From assembly GCA_011390235.1 (NCBI GenBank), contig JAABSS010000100.1:1-15514 (forward strand): a stretch of DNA of 15,514 nt. Reading direction: 5' to 3'. The position numbers and the translations under genes were made by a program. The notes beneath the pieces were generated by a model, which was not told where the DNA came from, made no database searches, and was given only the letters and a program-made list of their open reading frames with translations. This document shows positions 6,339-13,540 of this stretch, piece by piece (within the stretch, counting starts at the first letter, position 1; the number at the start of each line of letters is the position of its first letter). Origin of the DNA: Desulfotignum sp. (GTDB lineage Bacteria; Desulfobacterota; Desulfobacteria; Desulfobacterales; Desulfobacteraceae).

Positions 6339-8153
6339 ATGAAACCATCGTGTACCATCATTTTCGAGCCTTTTGGCCGGCGGGTAACGGTGCCGGCCGG
6401 GACCACCCTGTTTCAAGCCGCCCTTTCCAAAGGGATACTGCTGCGATCCGACTGCGGAGAAAAAGGCACCTGCGGCAAATGCCGGGTGGTTGTGAGCCAT
6501 CCGGAACGGCTGTCTCCGCGAACCCGGCAGGAACAAAAACTGCTGAAGAAAAAAACGCCGGATTACCGGCTGTCCTGCCAGGCCCGTGTATTGGAAGGGC
6601 CGCTGCAGGTTACTGTACCCGAAACCCTGGTCCTGGGAAATGAGGTATTCGGCAAAACCGGGGTTAAAGGGCCATTTTCCGTTAATCCGGCAGTGCGCCG
6701 CTTTCCCCTTGCAGCAGCCGATATCAAGGCGGCTGCCGGCAAAGACATATTGAGCCATGCAGAAAAAATCTGCCGGGCGGTGACAGCAAAATTTTCACAC
6801 AAAATTCGGTTCAGTGCCCGGTTTCCTCTGGCACAACTTTCTGATCCTCATACGTATGACAAAGATCTTACCGTGGTTTTTCAGGAGGATGGCGCTGTAA
6901 CAACAGTCTATAAAGGTCTGCATCCAAACGGCCTGGGGCTGGCCTTTGATATCGGCACCACCACCATTGCCGCTTATCTGTGTGATATGGCAGAAGGTAA
7001 AATTCTGACAGCCAAAGCCATGGTCAACCCCCAGCGGCGGTATGGAGAAGACGTGATCTCCAGGATTGCAGCCGCCAGCGCAGATGCAGACCATCTGGCA
7101 GCCCAGCAGCATCTGGCTGCCGGGGCCATGAATCATCTCATTGACAAGTGCCTGGAAACAGTTGGAAAAGATACGGCTGTCATTGACAGAATTACCATGG
7201 TAGGCAACACCACCATGCAGCACCTCATTGCCGGGTTTAATCCCCACACCCTGGGTATGGCCCCCTACCTGCCGGTTCTCCAGAAAGGCCTGACCACCAC
7301 TGCGGCTGATCTGGGACTCAATGTTTTTCCGGCGGTTCCGGTATATATATTCCCGGTGGTTTCCGGATTTTTAGGCGGAGACATCCTGGCTGGCTGCTTA
7401 GGGGACCAGGCCCATGTCCATGATGAAAGAACCCTTATCATTGATATCGGTACCAATGGTGAACTTTTGCTCAGCACGGGCACAAAAATCTGGGCCACCA
7501 GCTGTGCCACCGGCCCGGCCCTGGAAGGGGCCCAGATATCCAGCGGGATGCGGGCTGCCACCGGCGCGGTGAGCCGGGTCTGGGTGGACAAGGGCACCAT
7601 TGTCCATGAAACCATCAACAACGCACCGGCCGTTGGCATCTGCGGCTCCGGGGTCATTGATATTCTGGCTGCCATGCGCAAAACCGGTATCATCCGGGAA
7701 AATGGCACCTTTGATCCAAAAAAAGACGGCGTGACCTGTGATGAAAAAGGTTTTGGCCGGGCATTCACCCTGCCGGGCACAAACATCCGGTTTCTTCTCA
7801 AAGATGTCCGCCAGGTCCAGCTGGCCAAGGCTGCCCTGTGTGTCGGGATTGAACTTCTTTTGAAAAGGGCCGGGGTTCATGAGGTGGAGCGTACCATTCT
7901 CACCGGGGCATTTGGCGCCAAATTTGATTGGAAAAATGCCCGGGATATCGGGATGCTGCCCCGCAACATCTGCAAAAACAAGATGATTGCAGCAGAAAAC
8001 CTTGCCGGCACCGGTGCGGTCATGGCATTGCTGAACAAAACACACCAGGAGGAAGTCGAGATATTATCCAGACAGGTGCATTTTCTTGATCTGGCTTCCG
8101 AACCTGGATTTGTGGACCGTTTTTCCGCAGCCACCAGGTTTCCATCCCTATAG
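6339..8153 (+). CDS. Reductive activator of corrinoid enzymes (2Fe-2S ferredoxin plus ASKHA domain, RACE/DUF4445 family)
   Basis: The 604-residue protein re-reduces cob(II)alamin to the active Co(I) state in corrinoid methyl carriers, using ATP. The N-terminal plant-type 2Fe-2S domain has ligands C39, C45, C48 (CGEKGTCGKC) and C80. After linker and middle regions, the ASKHA ATPase-like part shows FDIGTTTIAAYL (D204), IDIGTNGELL (D369), CGSGVIDIL (from C435) and LTGAFGAKF (521-529). Length and order match bacterial RACo-type activators rather than archaeal RamA. The chosen ATG at 6339 has AAGGA 11 bases upstream and begins right before the ferredoxin fold. An in-frame ATG at 6303 would overlap the regulator by 20 bp and add 12 unlikely residues. 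It probably forms an operon with the regulator and serves the divergent MttB-like enzyme. Confidence 0.92.
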   Translation: MKPSCTIIFEPFGRRVTVPAGTTLFQAALSKGILLRSDCGEKGTCGKCRVVVSHPERLSPRTRQEQKLLKKKTPDYRLSCQARVLEGPLQVTVPETLVLGNEVFGKTGVKGPFSVNPAVRRFPLAAADIKAAAGKDILSHAEKICRAVTAKFSHKIRFSARFPLAQLSDPHTYDKDLTVVFQEDGAVTTVYKGLHPNGLGLAFDIGTTTIAAYLCDMAEGKILTAKAMVNPQRRYGEDVISRIAAASADADHLAAQQHLAAGAMNHLIDKCLETVGKDTAVIDRITMVGNTTMQHLIAGFNPHTLGMAPYLPVLQKGLTTTAADLGLNVFPAVPVYIFPVVSGFLGGDILAGCLGDQAHVHDERTLIIDIGTNGELLLSTGTKIWATSCATGPALEGAQISSGMRAATGAVSRVWVDKGTIVHETINNAPAVGICGSGVIDILAAMRKTGIIRENGTFDPKKDGVTCDEKGFGRAFTLPGTNIRFLLKDVRQVQLAKAALCVGIELLLKRAGVHEVERTILTGAFGAKFDWKNARDIGMLPRNICKNKMIAAENLAGTGAVMALLNKTHQEEVEILSRQVHFLDLASEPGFVDRFSAATRFPSL

Positions 8154-8255
8154 GAAAATCTACATGATTTTTTTCAGTTAATACACGATTTACCCCATTG
8201 CATCTGCCTGATTTACAGACTACGCTTAAAATCTATGTACAGGGTGACAACCAAT

Positions 8256-8277
8256 GCTGCTGACATTATCCAGCAGC
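8256..8277 (+). other. Small hairpin upstream of the SHOCT gene
   Basis: GCTGCTG (8256-8262) and CAGCAGC (8271-8277) form a 7-bp stem with an 8-base loop. It lies in the 164-bp gap between the corrinoid activator and the SHOCT gene. No U-run follows, so it is a weak terminator or leader-structure candidate. Nothing else was recognised in this gap except the ribosome site of the next gene. Confidence 0.25.
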
Positions 8278-8317
8278 TGATGGTACAGACAAAACAAAAT
8301 TTTACCAGGGAGAGAAT

Positions 8318-8626
8318 ATGAAACACATGGTTCTGACATTCTTGATGTTACCAGTGATGATACTGTACAGTTCCGGGTGTACCCATCGAATGAACGGGGG
8401 GCACGGATGGGGACCTATGATGGGGTACGGTATCTATGGCGGTATTTTTATGTGGATTCTACTGGTGGCTGTTGCTGTTGCGCTTATTTATTATAGTTTT
8501 GCCCGAAACAAAAAAAATCCAGATTCGACCAAAGAAGACCCAATTGAAATTTTGAAAAAACGGTATGCAAAAGGGGAAATTTCAAAAGAAGAATTTGACA
8601 GGCTTAAAAAAGAAATTGAAAAATAA
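8318..8626 (+). CDS. Small membrane protein with C-terminal SHOCT domain
   Basis: The protein has 102 residues and its ATG follows AGGGAGAG. A hydrophobic N-terminus ends at YSSGC (Cys21), which might be a poor lipobox because the usual Leu at -3 is missing. A Gly/Met/His-rich segment (about 25-40, GHGWGPMMGYG) follows. A membrane helix spans about 42-63. The charged C-terminal tail, DPIEILKKRYAKGEISKEEF and following residues, is the SHOCT motif, a short helical module found at the ends of many small membrane proteins and thought to mediate oligomerisation. The family is common in anaerobic proteobacteria but has no assigned biochemical function. The neighbours downstream are envelope-related. 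Confidence 0.85.
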   Translation: MKHMVLTFLMLPVMILYSSGCTHRMNGGHGWGPMMGYGIYGGIFMWILLVAVAVALIYYSFARNKKNPDSTKEDPIEILKKRYAKGEISKEEFDRLKKEIEK

Positions 8627-8694
8627 CCCCCTTGAATGATACACACCATTGATCACAAAATTAACCGGGTAAAAATTTGGAAAGGAAAAAACGC

Positions 8695-8751
8695 ATGCGA
8701 CCTGAAATTTTACTGGTCGCACTCGTATCCTTGCTGGTATTACCTGTATAA
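8695..8751 (+). CDS. Possible 18-residue hydrophobic peptide
   Basis: ATG at 8695 opens a frame reading MRPEILLVALVSLLVLPV and ending in TAA at 8749-8751. AAAGGA lies about 6 bases upstream, at normal ribosome-site spacing. The peptide is nearly all aliphatic and could sit in the membrane, act as a leader peptide coupling to the SYLF gene 18 bases downstream, or be the remnant of a longer small membrane protein. The ribosome site of the next gene begins 3 bases after this stop. It matches no family I recognise and could be chance. Confidence 0.35.
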   Translation: MRPEILLVALVSLLVLPV

Positions 8752-8769
8752 AGGAAAGGAGTCAGACAC

Positions 8770-9345
8770 ATGAAATTCATCAAAATTCTTTTATTGACAT
8801 TATGTGTTTTCTGGATGGCAACCCCTGGATCTGCAGTTTTTGCCGATGACTACAGCCACACCATATCGGTATTCAAGAAATCCCCGGCTGTAAAGCCGTT
8901 TTTTAAGAATGCTTATGGATATGCTGTTTTTCCCACAGTGGGAAAGGGCGGTATTGTTGTGGGGGGTGCATATGGTAAAGGCAAAGTTTACCGCCAGGGA
9001 AAACTTACCGGCCATGTGACCTTGTCAAAAGTGAGCGTGGGGTTTCAGCTGGGGGGGCAGGCATTTTCAGAAATTATTTTTTTCCAGGACAAACGGGCCT
9101 ATGATGAATTTACCGATGACAGTTTTGAATTTGATGCATCCATGTCAGCGGTGGTCATCACGGCCGGTGCCCAGGCCTCGGCAGGAACACAAGGCGGTAC
9201 TGCCGGTGCCAGCGCCGGACCTGACGCAAGCACCCACGCCCCTATCGGTTACACCAAAGGCCTGGCCGTATTTATCCATGCCAAAGGCGGACTGATGTAT
9301 GAAGCCGTCATCGGCGGGCAGAGATTTGATTTTACCCCCCTTTAA
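8770..9345 (+). CDS. Exported SYLF (YSC84/DUF500) lipid-binding domain protein
   Basis: The 191-residue protein has a clear Sec signal peptide. Its hydrophobic core covers about 4-18 and cleavage is likely after SAVFA (residue 25). The mature part is one SYLF domain: YGYAVFPTVGKGGIVVGGAYG (written here as its key Gly-rich run near 49-69), VSVGFQLGGQAFSEIIFF (about 88-105), an Ala/Gly-rich stretch near 135-152, and a C-terminal GLAVFIHAKGGLMYEAVIGG. Eukaryotic SYLF domains bind phosphoinositides; bacterial exported ones are thought to bind membrane lipid but have little functional data. AAAGGAG lies 8 bases before the ATG. The gene precedes a cardiolipin synthase, which supports an envelope role. 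Confidence 0.88.
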   Translation: MKFIKILLLTLCVFWMATPGSAVFADDYSHTISVFKKSPAVKPFFKNAYGYAVFPTVGKGGIVVGGAYGKGKVYRQGKLTGHVTLSKVSVGFQLGGQAFSEIIFFQDKRAYDEFTDDSFEFDASMSAVVITAGAQASAGTQGGTAGASAGPDASTHAPIGYTKGLAVFIHAKGGLMYEAVIGGQRFDFTPL

Positions 9346-9419
9346 ACCATAATCTGTCAGGAAATCCGGCCGGCCATCACCTGGTTGCTATTTTTCAGTG
9401 AGTATGGTTCAATTATGAC

Positions 9420-10808
9420 ATGAGTGAGAATGTCTTTTATTTTATCCTGGTGCAGAGCACCGCCATTGTGTCCGGGATCCTGGTGCTGGGCGCACTGGGA
9501 CATATGGTGTACCAGCGCAGAGAACCGCCCAGCATGATTGCCTGGCTGCTGGCCATCATTCTGCTGCCTTATGTTGCTGTACCCATGTATTTTATTTTAA
9601 GGAGCAGAAAGCTCAAACGCCGGGAAAAAACCATTTTCAAGCTGGCGAAAAAAGGAGAAATTTCAGACCAGGAAGCCACCCGTATTGACATGGTACTGCG
9701 GAACAACGGGATTGCCGGTGCCACCCGGGGCAACCGTTTTTTTTTCTATACCGACGGCGTCAAAGCCTATAATATACTTATGGAACAGATCTCTTCAGCC
9801 CGGCAGTCCATTCTCATATCCACCTATGTACTGCGGCCGGACAATGTGGGCAGAAATATCCTGGCTGCACTGACCAGAAAAGCTGCAAGCGGAATTCAGG
9901 TGCAGCTGCTCATCGACTGCATTGGATCTTTGCCCCTTTATCTGTATCAGCTGCCCCTGCGCAAACTGAAAAAAGCCGGGGGCCAGGTGGCGTTTTACAT
10001 GCCCCTTTTGACCAGGCCTTTTCAGAATTATATCAATCTGCGAAACCACCGCAAAATTTTCATCTTTGATGACCAGACAGTTCTTTCGGGTGGAATGAAT
10101 ATTACCAGGGAATACATTGGTCCGTCTCCCTGTGAAAAACGGTGGCAGGATCTGCTGTTTTATATTCAGGGACCCGCGGTGTTCCATTACCGGGAAATTT
10201 TTACTGCGGACTGGAACCATACCGCCTCCAAAAAGCTGGCACTGCCTGATTTTATGCCGCCAGCCGCCGGTGACACCAATATCCAGGTGGTACCCTCAGG
10301 CCCGGATATCCAGAGCGATGCCCTGTACGAAGCACTGCTGTCTGCGGTGTTTTCCGCCCAGGAACGCATCTGGATCGTCACCCCGTATTTTGTACCGGAC
10401 AAAGGCCTGATGCAGGCCCTGATCATCGCCTGCCACAGGGGAGTTGATGTCAGACTCATTACCCCTGCCACCTCCAACCATCTTATTGCCGATCTGAGCC
10501 GGTCCGGGTTCATGCGGGATCTTGACAGCAAAGGGGTAAAGGTCTGTCTTTATGCGCCTGGCATGATACATGCCAAAGCCATCCTGTATGACCGCAGGGG
10601 TGTGATAACGGGCTCTGCCAACTTTGACCAGCGCAGCCTGTTCCTCAATTATGAAGTGGTGAGCTTTGCCTATTCCAGGGCCATTATTGACCAGTGTGAG
10701 CAGTGGATGGCACAGCTTTTAGACAACTGCACATGCCGTATGCCGCCGGCCAGCAGGTGGCGCAGGCTCAGCGAAAATCTCATGAGCGTATTTGCCCCGC
10801 TGCTGTAA
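9420..10808 (+). CDS. Cardiolipin synthase-type phospholipase D family protein
   Basis: The 462-residue protein has two N-terminal membrane helices (about 5-30 and 38-60) and two HKD phospholipase D motifs: H210, K212, D217 (NHRKIFIFD) and H384, K386, D391 (IHAKAILYD). Each is followed by the usual Gly-Ser or Gly-Gly pair (SGGMN, TGSAN). This is the ClsA-like layout, which joins phosphatidylglycerol molecules or a related donor and acceptor to give cardiolipin at the inner membrane. The length is close to the family norm of about 480. No in-frame start exists upstream, because a TGA lies at 9399. The ribosome site is weak. It is followed 24 bp later by an endonuclease/exonuclease/phosphatase protein. 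Confidence 0.9.
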   Translation: MSENVFYFILVQSTAIVSGILVLGALGHMVYQRREPPSMIAWLLAIILLPYVAVPMYFILRSRKLKRREKTIFKLAKKGEISDQEATRIDMVLRNNGIAGATRGNRFFFYTDGVKAYNILMEQISSARQSILISTYVLRPDNVGRNILAALTRKAASGIQVQLLIDCIGSLPLYLYQLPLRKLKKAGGQVAFYMPLLTRPFQNYINLRNHRKIFIFDDQTVLSGGMNITREYIGPSPCEKRWQDLLFYIQGPAVFHYREIFTADWNHTASKKLALPDFMPPAAGDTNIQVVPSGPDIQSDALYEALLSAVFSAQERIWIVTPYFVPDKGLMQALIIACHRGVDVRLITPATSNHLIADLSRSGFMRDLDSKGVKVCLYAPGMIHAKAILYDRRGVITGSANFDQRSLFLNYEVVSFAYSRAIIDQCEQWMAQLLDNCTCRMPPASRWRRLSENLMSVFAPLL

Positions 10809-10832
10809 CCAACCATTTCCAGAAAAAAGAGC

Positions 10833-11579
10833 ATGTTTAAACCAGATATTCCATTATTGCGGTCCACTTTAATTCTGGAGAACAAAATCATTCCCCGTGA
10901 TTTTGGTATTCTCTGCTGGAATGTGCACAAGGAGAACCTGAAACCGGAATTCGACACCATGGTCAGAAACTGGATCCGCCTGTTTGACATGGATATTCTT
11001 TTGTTCCAGGAAGCGGTGTTTTCCGACAACCTGTTTTCCGTTGCCGGCTTGTCCTATGCAGCAGCGGCCAACATCAGAATCCGCCGGTTTCATTTCGGGG
11101 TGTTGACCGCTGCCATGGCTGATATGCATACCAAGACCGATGTCATGTCCCTGGCCAGGGAATCCATGCTTGCTACCCGGAAAAATGCCCTCATGACCCG
11201 GTACTGGCTCAGCAGCGGTGAGCTTTTGCTGGTGGTCAACATCCATGCCGTGAATTTTACCTCCCGGGCCTGGTATCTCTGGGAGTTTTCCCGTCTGCTC
11301 AAAACCCTGCAGCATCATCAGGGACCCTTGATTCTGGCTGGTGACTTCAACTGCTGGAACCGGGCCAGACAAAAGATTGTCAACAACCTGGCCCAGACTC
11401 TTTCCCTGCGGCAGGCACGGCCCAGAAGATCCCGTCTGGTCAAACAGTTTTTTGGATTTGAACTGGACCGCATTTATTACAGACAATTGACACTGCTGGA
11501 GATGGATGCCCTGGAAAACCGTCTTTTTTCAGACCACAATCCCCTGGTGGCAAGGTTTGCCTGCAAAACATCCCTGTAA
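10833..11579 (+). CDS. Endonuclease/exonuclease/phosphatase family protein
   Basis: The protein has 248 residues and the motifs of the metal-dependent EEP fold: CWNVHKEN (28-35), FQEA (Q59, E60), NIHAVNF (136-142), AGDFNCW (169-175, D171 and N173), LDRIYY (211-216) and the terminal SDHNPLV (233-239, with the Asp-His pair). The catalytic set looks complete. Members cleave phosphodiesters in DNA, RNA, phosphoinositides or sphingomyelin, so the substrate cannot be named. There is no signal peptide. The gene sits 24 bp after a cardiolipin synthase, as E. coli ybhP sits beside clsB (ybhO), and is probably cotranscribed with it. Its size resembles YbhP. Confidence 0.88.
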   Translation: MFKPDIPLLRSTLILENKIIPRDFGILCWNVHKENLKPEFDTMVRNWIRLFDMDILLFQEAVFSDNLFSVAGLSYAAAANIRIRRFHFGVLTAAMADMHTKTDVMSLARESMLATRKNALMTRYWLSSGELLLVVNIHAVNFTSRAWYLWEFSRLLKTLQHHQGPLILAGDFNCWNRARQKIVNNLAQTLSLRQARPRRSRLVKQFFGFELDRIYYRQLTLLEMDALENRLFSDHNPLVARFACKTSL

Positions 11580-11644
11580 TTTGGTAATCTGCTTTATCTG
11601 CTGATTTGTTCATACTTTTTCTTTACAAAAGCTTTACATTAGTA

Positions 11645-11686
11645 TTGACATTATTTTCAAAGTCTGGCAGTTTGGTTTAAACCAAA
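11645..11686 (+). promoter_or_regulatory. lexA operon control region with perfect palindrome, candidate LexA operator
   Basis: TTTGGTTTAAACCAAA at 11671-11686 is a perfect 16-bp palindrome ending 19 bases before the lexA ATG. TTGACA at 11645-11650 could be the -35 box, which would put the palindrome over the -10 and start region; no good -10 hexamer was found. LexA proteins generally repress their own operon from such a palindrome. The word differs from the E. coli CTGT-N8-ACAG box and from the Bacillus GAAC-N4-GTTC box. The GGTT...AACC core is broadly like the GGTT-type box reported for Geobacter, but the inner spacing differs. The palindrome is seen; the assignment is inferred from position. 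Confidence 0.6.
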
Positions 11687-11705
11687 ACAGGAAACAGTAT
11701 GCCCC

Positions 11706-12350
11706 ATGAAACCGGTACTGACAAAAAAACAGCAGAAAGTCTACGAATATATAAAAAGAGCCGTACAAAAAAACGGCATCGCCCCCAGTCTGCGCAGTGC
11801 AGCCGCAGATCTGTGCATCAGCCATGCAGCCGTGGCCCAGACCCTTGCGGTGCTCGAGGAAAAAAACTATATCCGCAGACAGGGACGGTACAGCCGGACC
11901 CTGCACATTCTTGACCCCGCTGGTGAACAGGTCCGTGAACAGAAACAGATTCCCATCATCGGCCGTATCACTGCCGGTCTGCCCCTGTATGCCCAGCAGG
12001 AATGGGAAGGCGCCATCCTGGTGGATGCTGCAGTGTACCCGGGCCAGGACCTGTTTGCCCTGAAAATTGCCGGATTTTCCATGAAAAATGCAGGGATTCT
12101 GGACCAGGACATTGCCATCTGCCGGCCCCGGCAATATGCCCGGAACCGGGAAATCGTGGTGGCACTGATCTGTCAGGAAGAAGCCACGGTAAAGCGGTTT
12201 TTTCTTCATCAGGACGGCATTGAACTGCGGCCGGAAAACCCGGATTTCACTTCCCGGATGTATGCATTCGACGACATCCTGATTCAGGGCAAGGTCATCG
12301 GCATTATCCGGCCGCCCCAGGCCATGGACCATTACACTGCTGATTCATGA
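11706..12350 (+). CDS. lexA: LexA-type SOS repressor heading a mutagenesis operon
   Basis: The protein has 214 residues. A winged helix at about 5-60 has APSLRSAAADLCISHAAVAQ as its helix-turn-helix part and strongly differs from the common LexA recognition helix, in line with a non-standard operator. The C-terminal S24 self-cleavage domain has the scissile A90-G91 (GRITAGLPL), nucleophile S125 (AGFSMKNAG) and general base K163 (TVKRFF). Upon RecA activation it should cleave itself and release the operon. AGGAAA lies 11 bases before the ATG. Its stop overlaps the imuB start (ATGA). Lineages with ImuB-DnaE2 cassettes often carry such a dedicated LexA beside a housekeeping copy; whether this is the only LexA in the genome cannot be seen here. 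Confidence 0.92.
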   Translation: MKPVLTKKQQKVYEYIKRAVQKNGIAPSLRSAAADLCISHAAVAQTLAVLEEKNYIRRQGRYSRTLHILDPAGEQVREQKQIPIIGRITAGLPLYAQQEWEGAILVDAAVYPGQDLFALKIAGFSMKNAGILDQDIAICRPRQYARNREIVVALICQEEATVKRFFLHQDGIELRPENPDFTSRMYAFDDILIQGKVIGIIRPPQAMDHYTADS

Positions 12351-13540
12351 ACCGGGCCATCATCCATCTCAATGTGGCTGATTTTGCTGCTGCGGTGGAA
12401 ACCCTTGCCCAGCCGGGCATAAAAGATTTTCCTGTGGTTATTGCACCTGTGGGTGCTCCCAGGGCAGTGGTCTATGACATGAACGACACGGCATTCAAAC
12501 AGGGCATCTGCAAGGGCATGCCTTTGTCCCGGGCCAGACAGCAGTGCCGGGATATCACCATCCTGCCCCCCAGATTCAACCGGTATGAACGGGTGATGAC
12601 CCATATTCTGCACCAGGCTCTGGCCCTGACCCCGGCAGTTGAATCCGGGGTTCGGGACGGCCATTTTTTTCTGGACATCACCGGTACCCGGCGCTTGTAC
12701 GGCCCGCCTGCAGATGTGGCACACACGTTGAAAAAACGCATACAAAAACATATCGGTCTGGATCCCATCTGGTCGGTGGCCACCAGCAAACTGGTGGCCA
12801 AGGTGGCAACCCGCCTGGTAAAGCCCAAAGGAGAATACATTGTAAAACCGGGCGATGAGGCAGATTTTCTGGCCCCGGTGCCGCTGCATCTGATGCCGGG
12901 TCTTGAACCCGGTGAGATACAAAAACTGTCTGCCTTTAACCTGACAACCACCTGCCAGTTGCGTGAATTGACCCCGGACCAGCTGCATGTTTTGTTTTCG
13001 TACCGGGCAGACGCCATCCATGACCTGGTCCGGGGCAAAGATGCTGATCCGGTTGTTTTCGACCGGACAGATGCCATATGTGCAGACCATGAATGCAGCA
13101 CTGACACCAATGATGCCGGAGTGCTGCAAAGCATTGTCTGCGCTTTGGCCGGAAAAATCGGGGCCCGGCTGCGGCACAGGGCTGAGGCGGCCGGCTTCCT
13201 GTGCATTGACCTGTCCTATTCCGACGGAATCCAGGGCCGGGCATGCCGGAAAATACCGACACCCACGGCCAATGACATGGTTTTGTGTAAAACTGCAATC
13301 CAACTGCTGGCCCGGGCCCAGACCCGGCGGGTGCGCATCCGGCATCTGGCCCTGATCTGCAAAAAACCGGTGCCTGCCACGACCCAGCTGTTTTTGTTCG
13401 AAGAATCAGCCAGGGAGCAGAAACAGCTCACCGTACTTGCGGCAATGGACAGAATACACAAACGGTTTGGTGCCGGGACGGTTCAGCCGGCATCCACCCT
13501 GGATCCGGCCTGCCGTTATTCTGCCGGCAGTCAGCCATGA
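12347..13540 (+). CDS. imuB: ImuB-like Y-family polymerase homologue without catalytic carboxylates
   Basis: The 397-residue protein aligns with DinB/Pol IV palm, thumb and little-finger regions. The first metal-binding motif reads IIHLNVADFAAAV against Pol IV IIHVDMDCFFAAV, so the catalytic Asp8 is Asn9. The second reads DGHFFLD (104-110) in place of LDEAYLD, so the Asp-Glu pair is Gly105-His106. Loss of these residues is the hallmark of ImuB, the non-catalytic adaptor that brings DnaE2 (ImuC) to the beta clamp. QLFLF at 347-351 fits the clamp-binding consensus QLxLF. ImuB proteins usually exceed 480 residues; this one lacks most of the C-terminal extension that in other systems contacts ImuA and DnaE2. 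It overlaps lexA and the polymerase gene by 4 bp each. An active Pol IV is ruled out by the residue losses, if my alignment is right. Confidence 0.82.
   Translation: MNRAIIHLNVADFAAAVETLAQPGIKDFPVVIAPVGAPRAVVYDMNDTAFKQGICKGMPLSRARQQCRDITILPPRFNRYERVMTHILHQALALTPAVESGVRDGHFFLDITGTRRLYGPPADVAHTLKKRIQKHIGLDPIWSVATSKLVAKVATRLVKPKGEYIVKPGDEADFLAPVPLHLMPGLEPGEIQKLSAFNLTTTCQLRELTPDQLHVLFSYRADAIHDLVRGKDADPVVFDRTDAICADHECSTDTNDAGVLQSIVCALAGKIGARLRHRAEAAGFLCIDLSYSDGIQGRACRKIPTPTANDMVLCKTAIQLLARAQTRRVRIRHLALICKKPVPATTQLFLFEESAREQKQLTVLAAMDRIHKRFGAGTVQPASTLDPACRYSAGSQP

Noticed and set aside
11699..11914. ATG at 11699 opening a 71-codon frame overlapping lexA
   Set aside because: It is out of frame with lexA, shows no motif, and the lexA start at 11706 has conserved N-terminal helix sequence.
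12332..13345. Minus-strand open frame of 337 codons opposite imuB
   Set aside because: The plus strand has a continuous Y-family protein with motifs and coupled start/stop overlaps. The antisense frame shows no family features.
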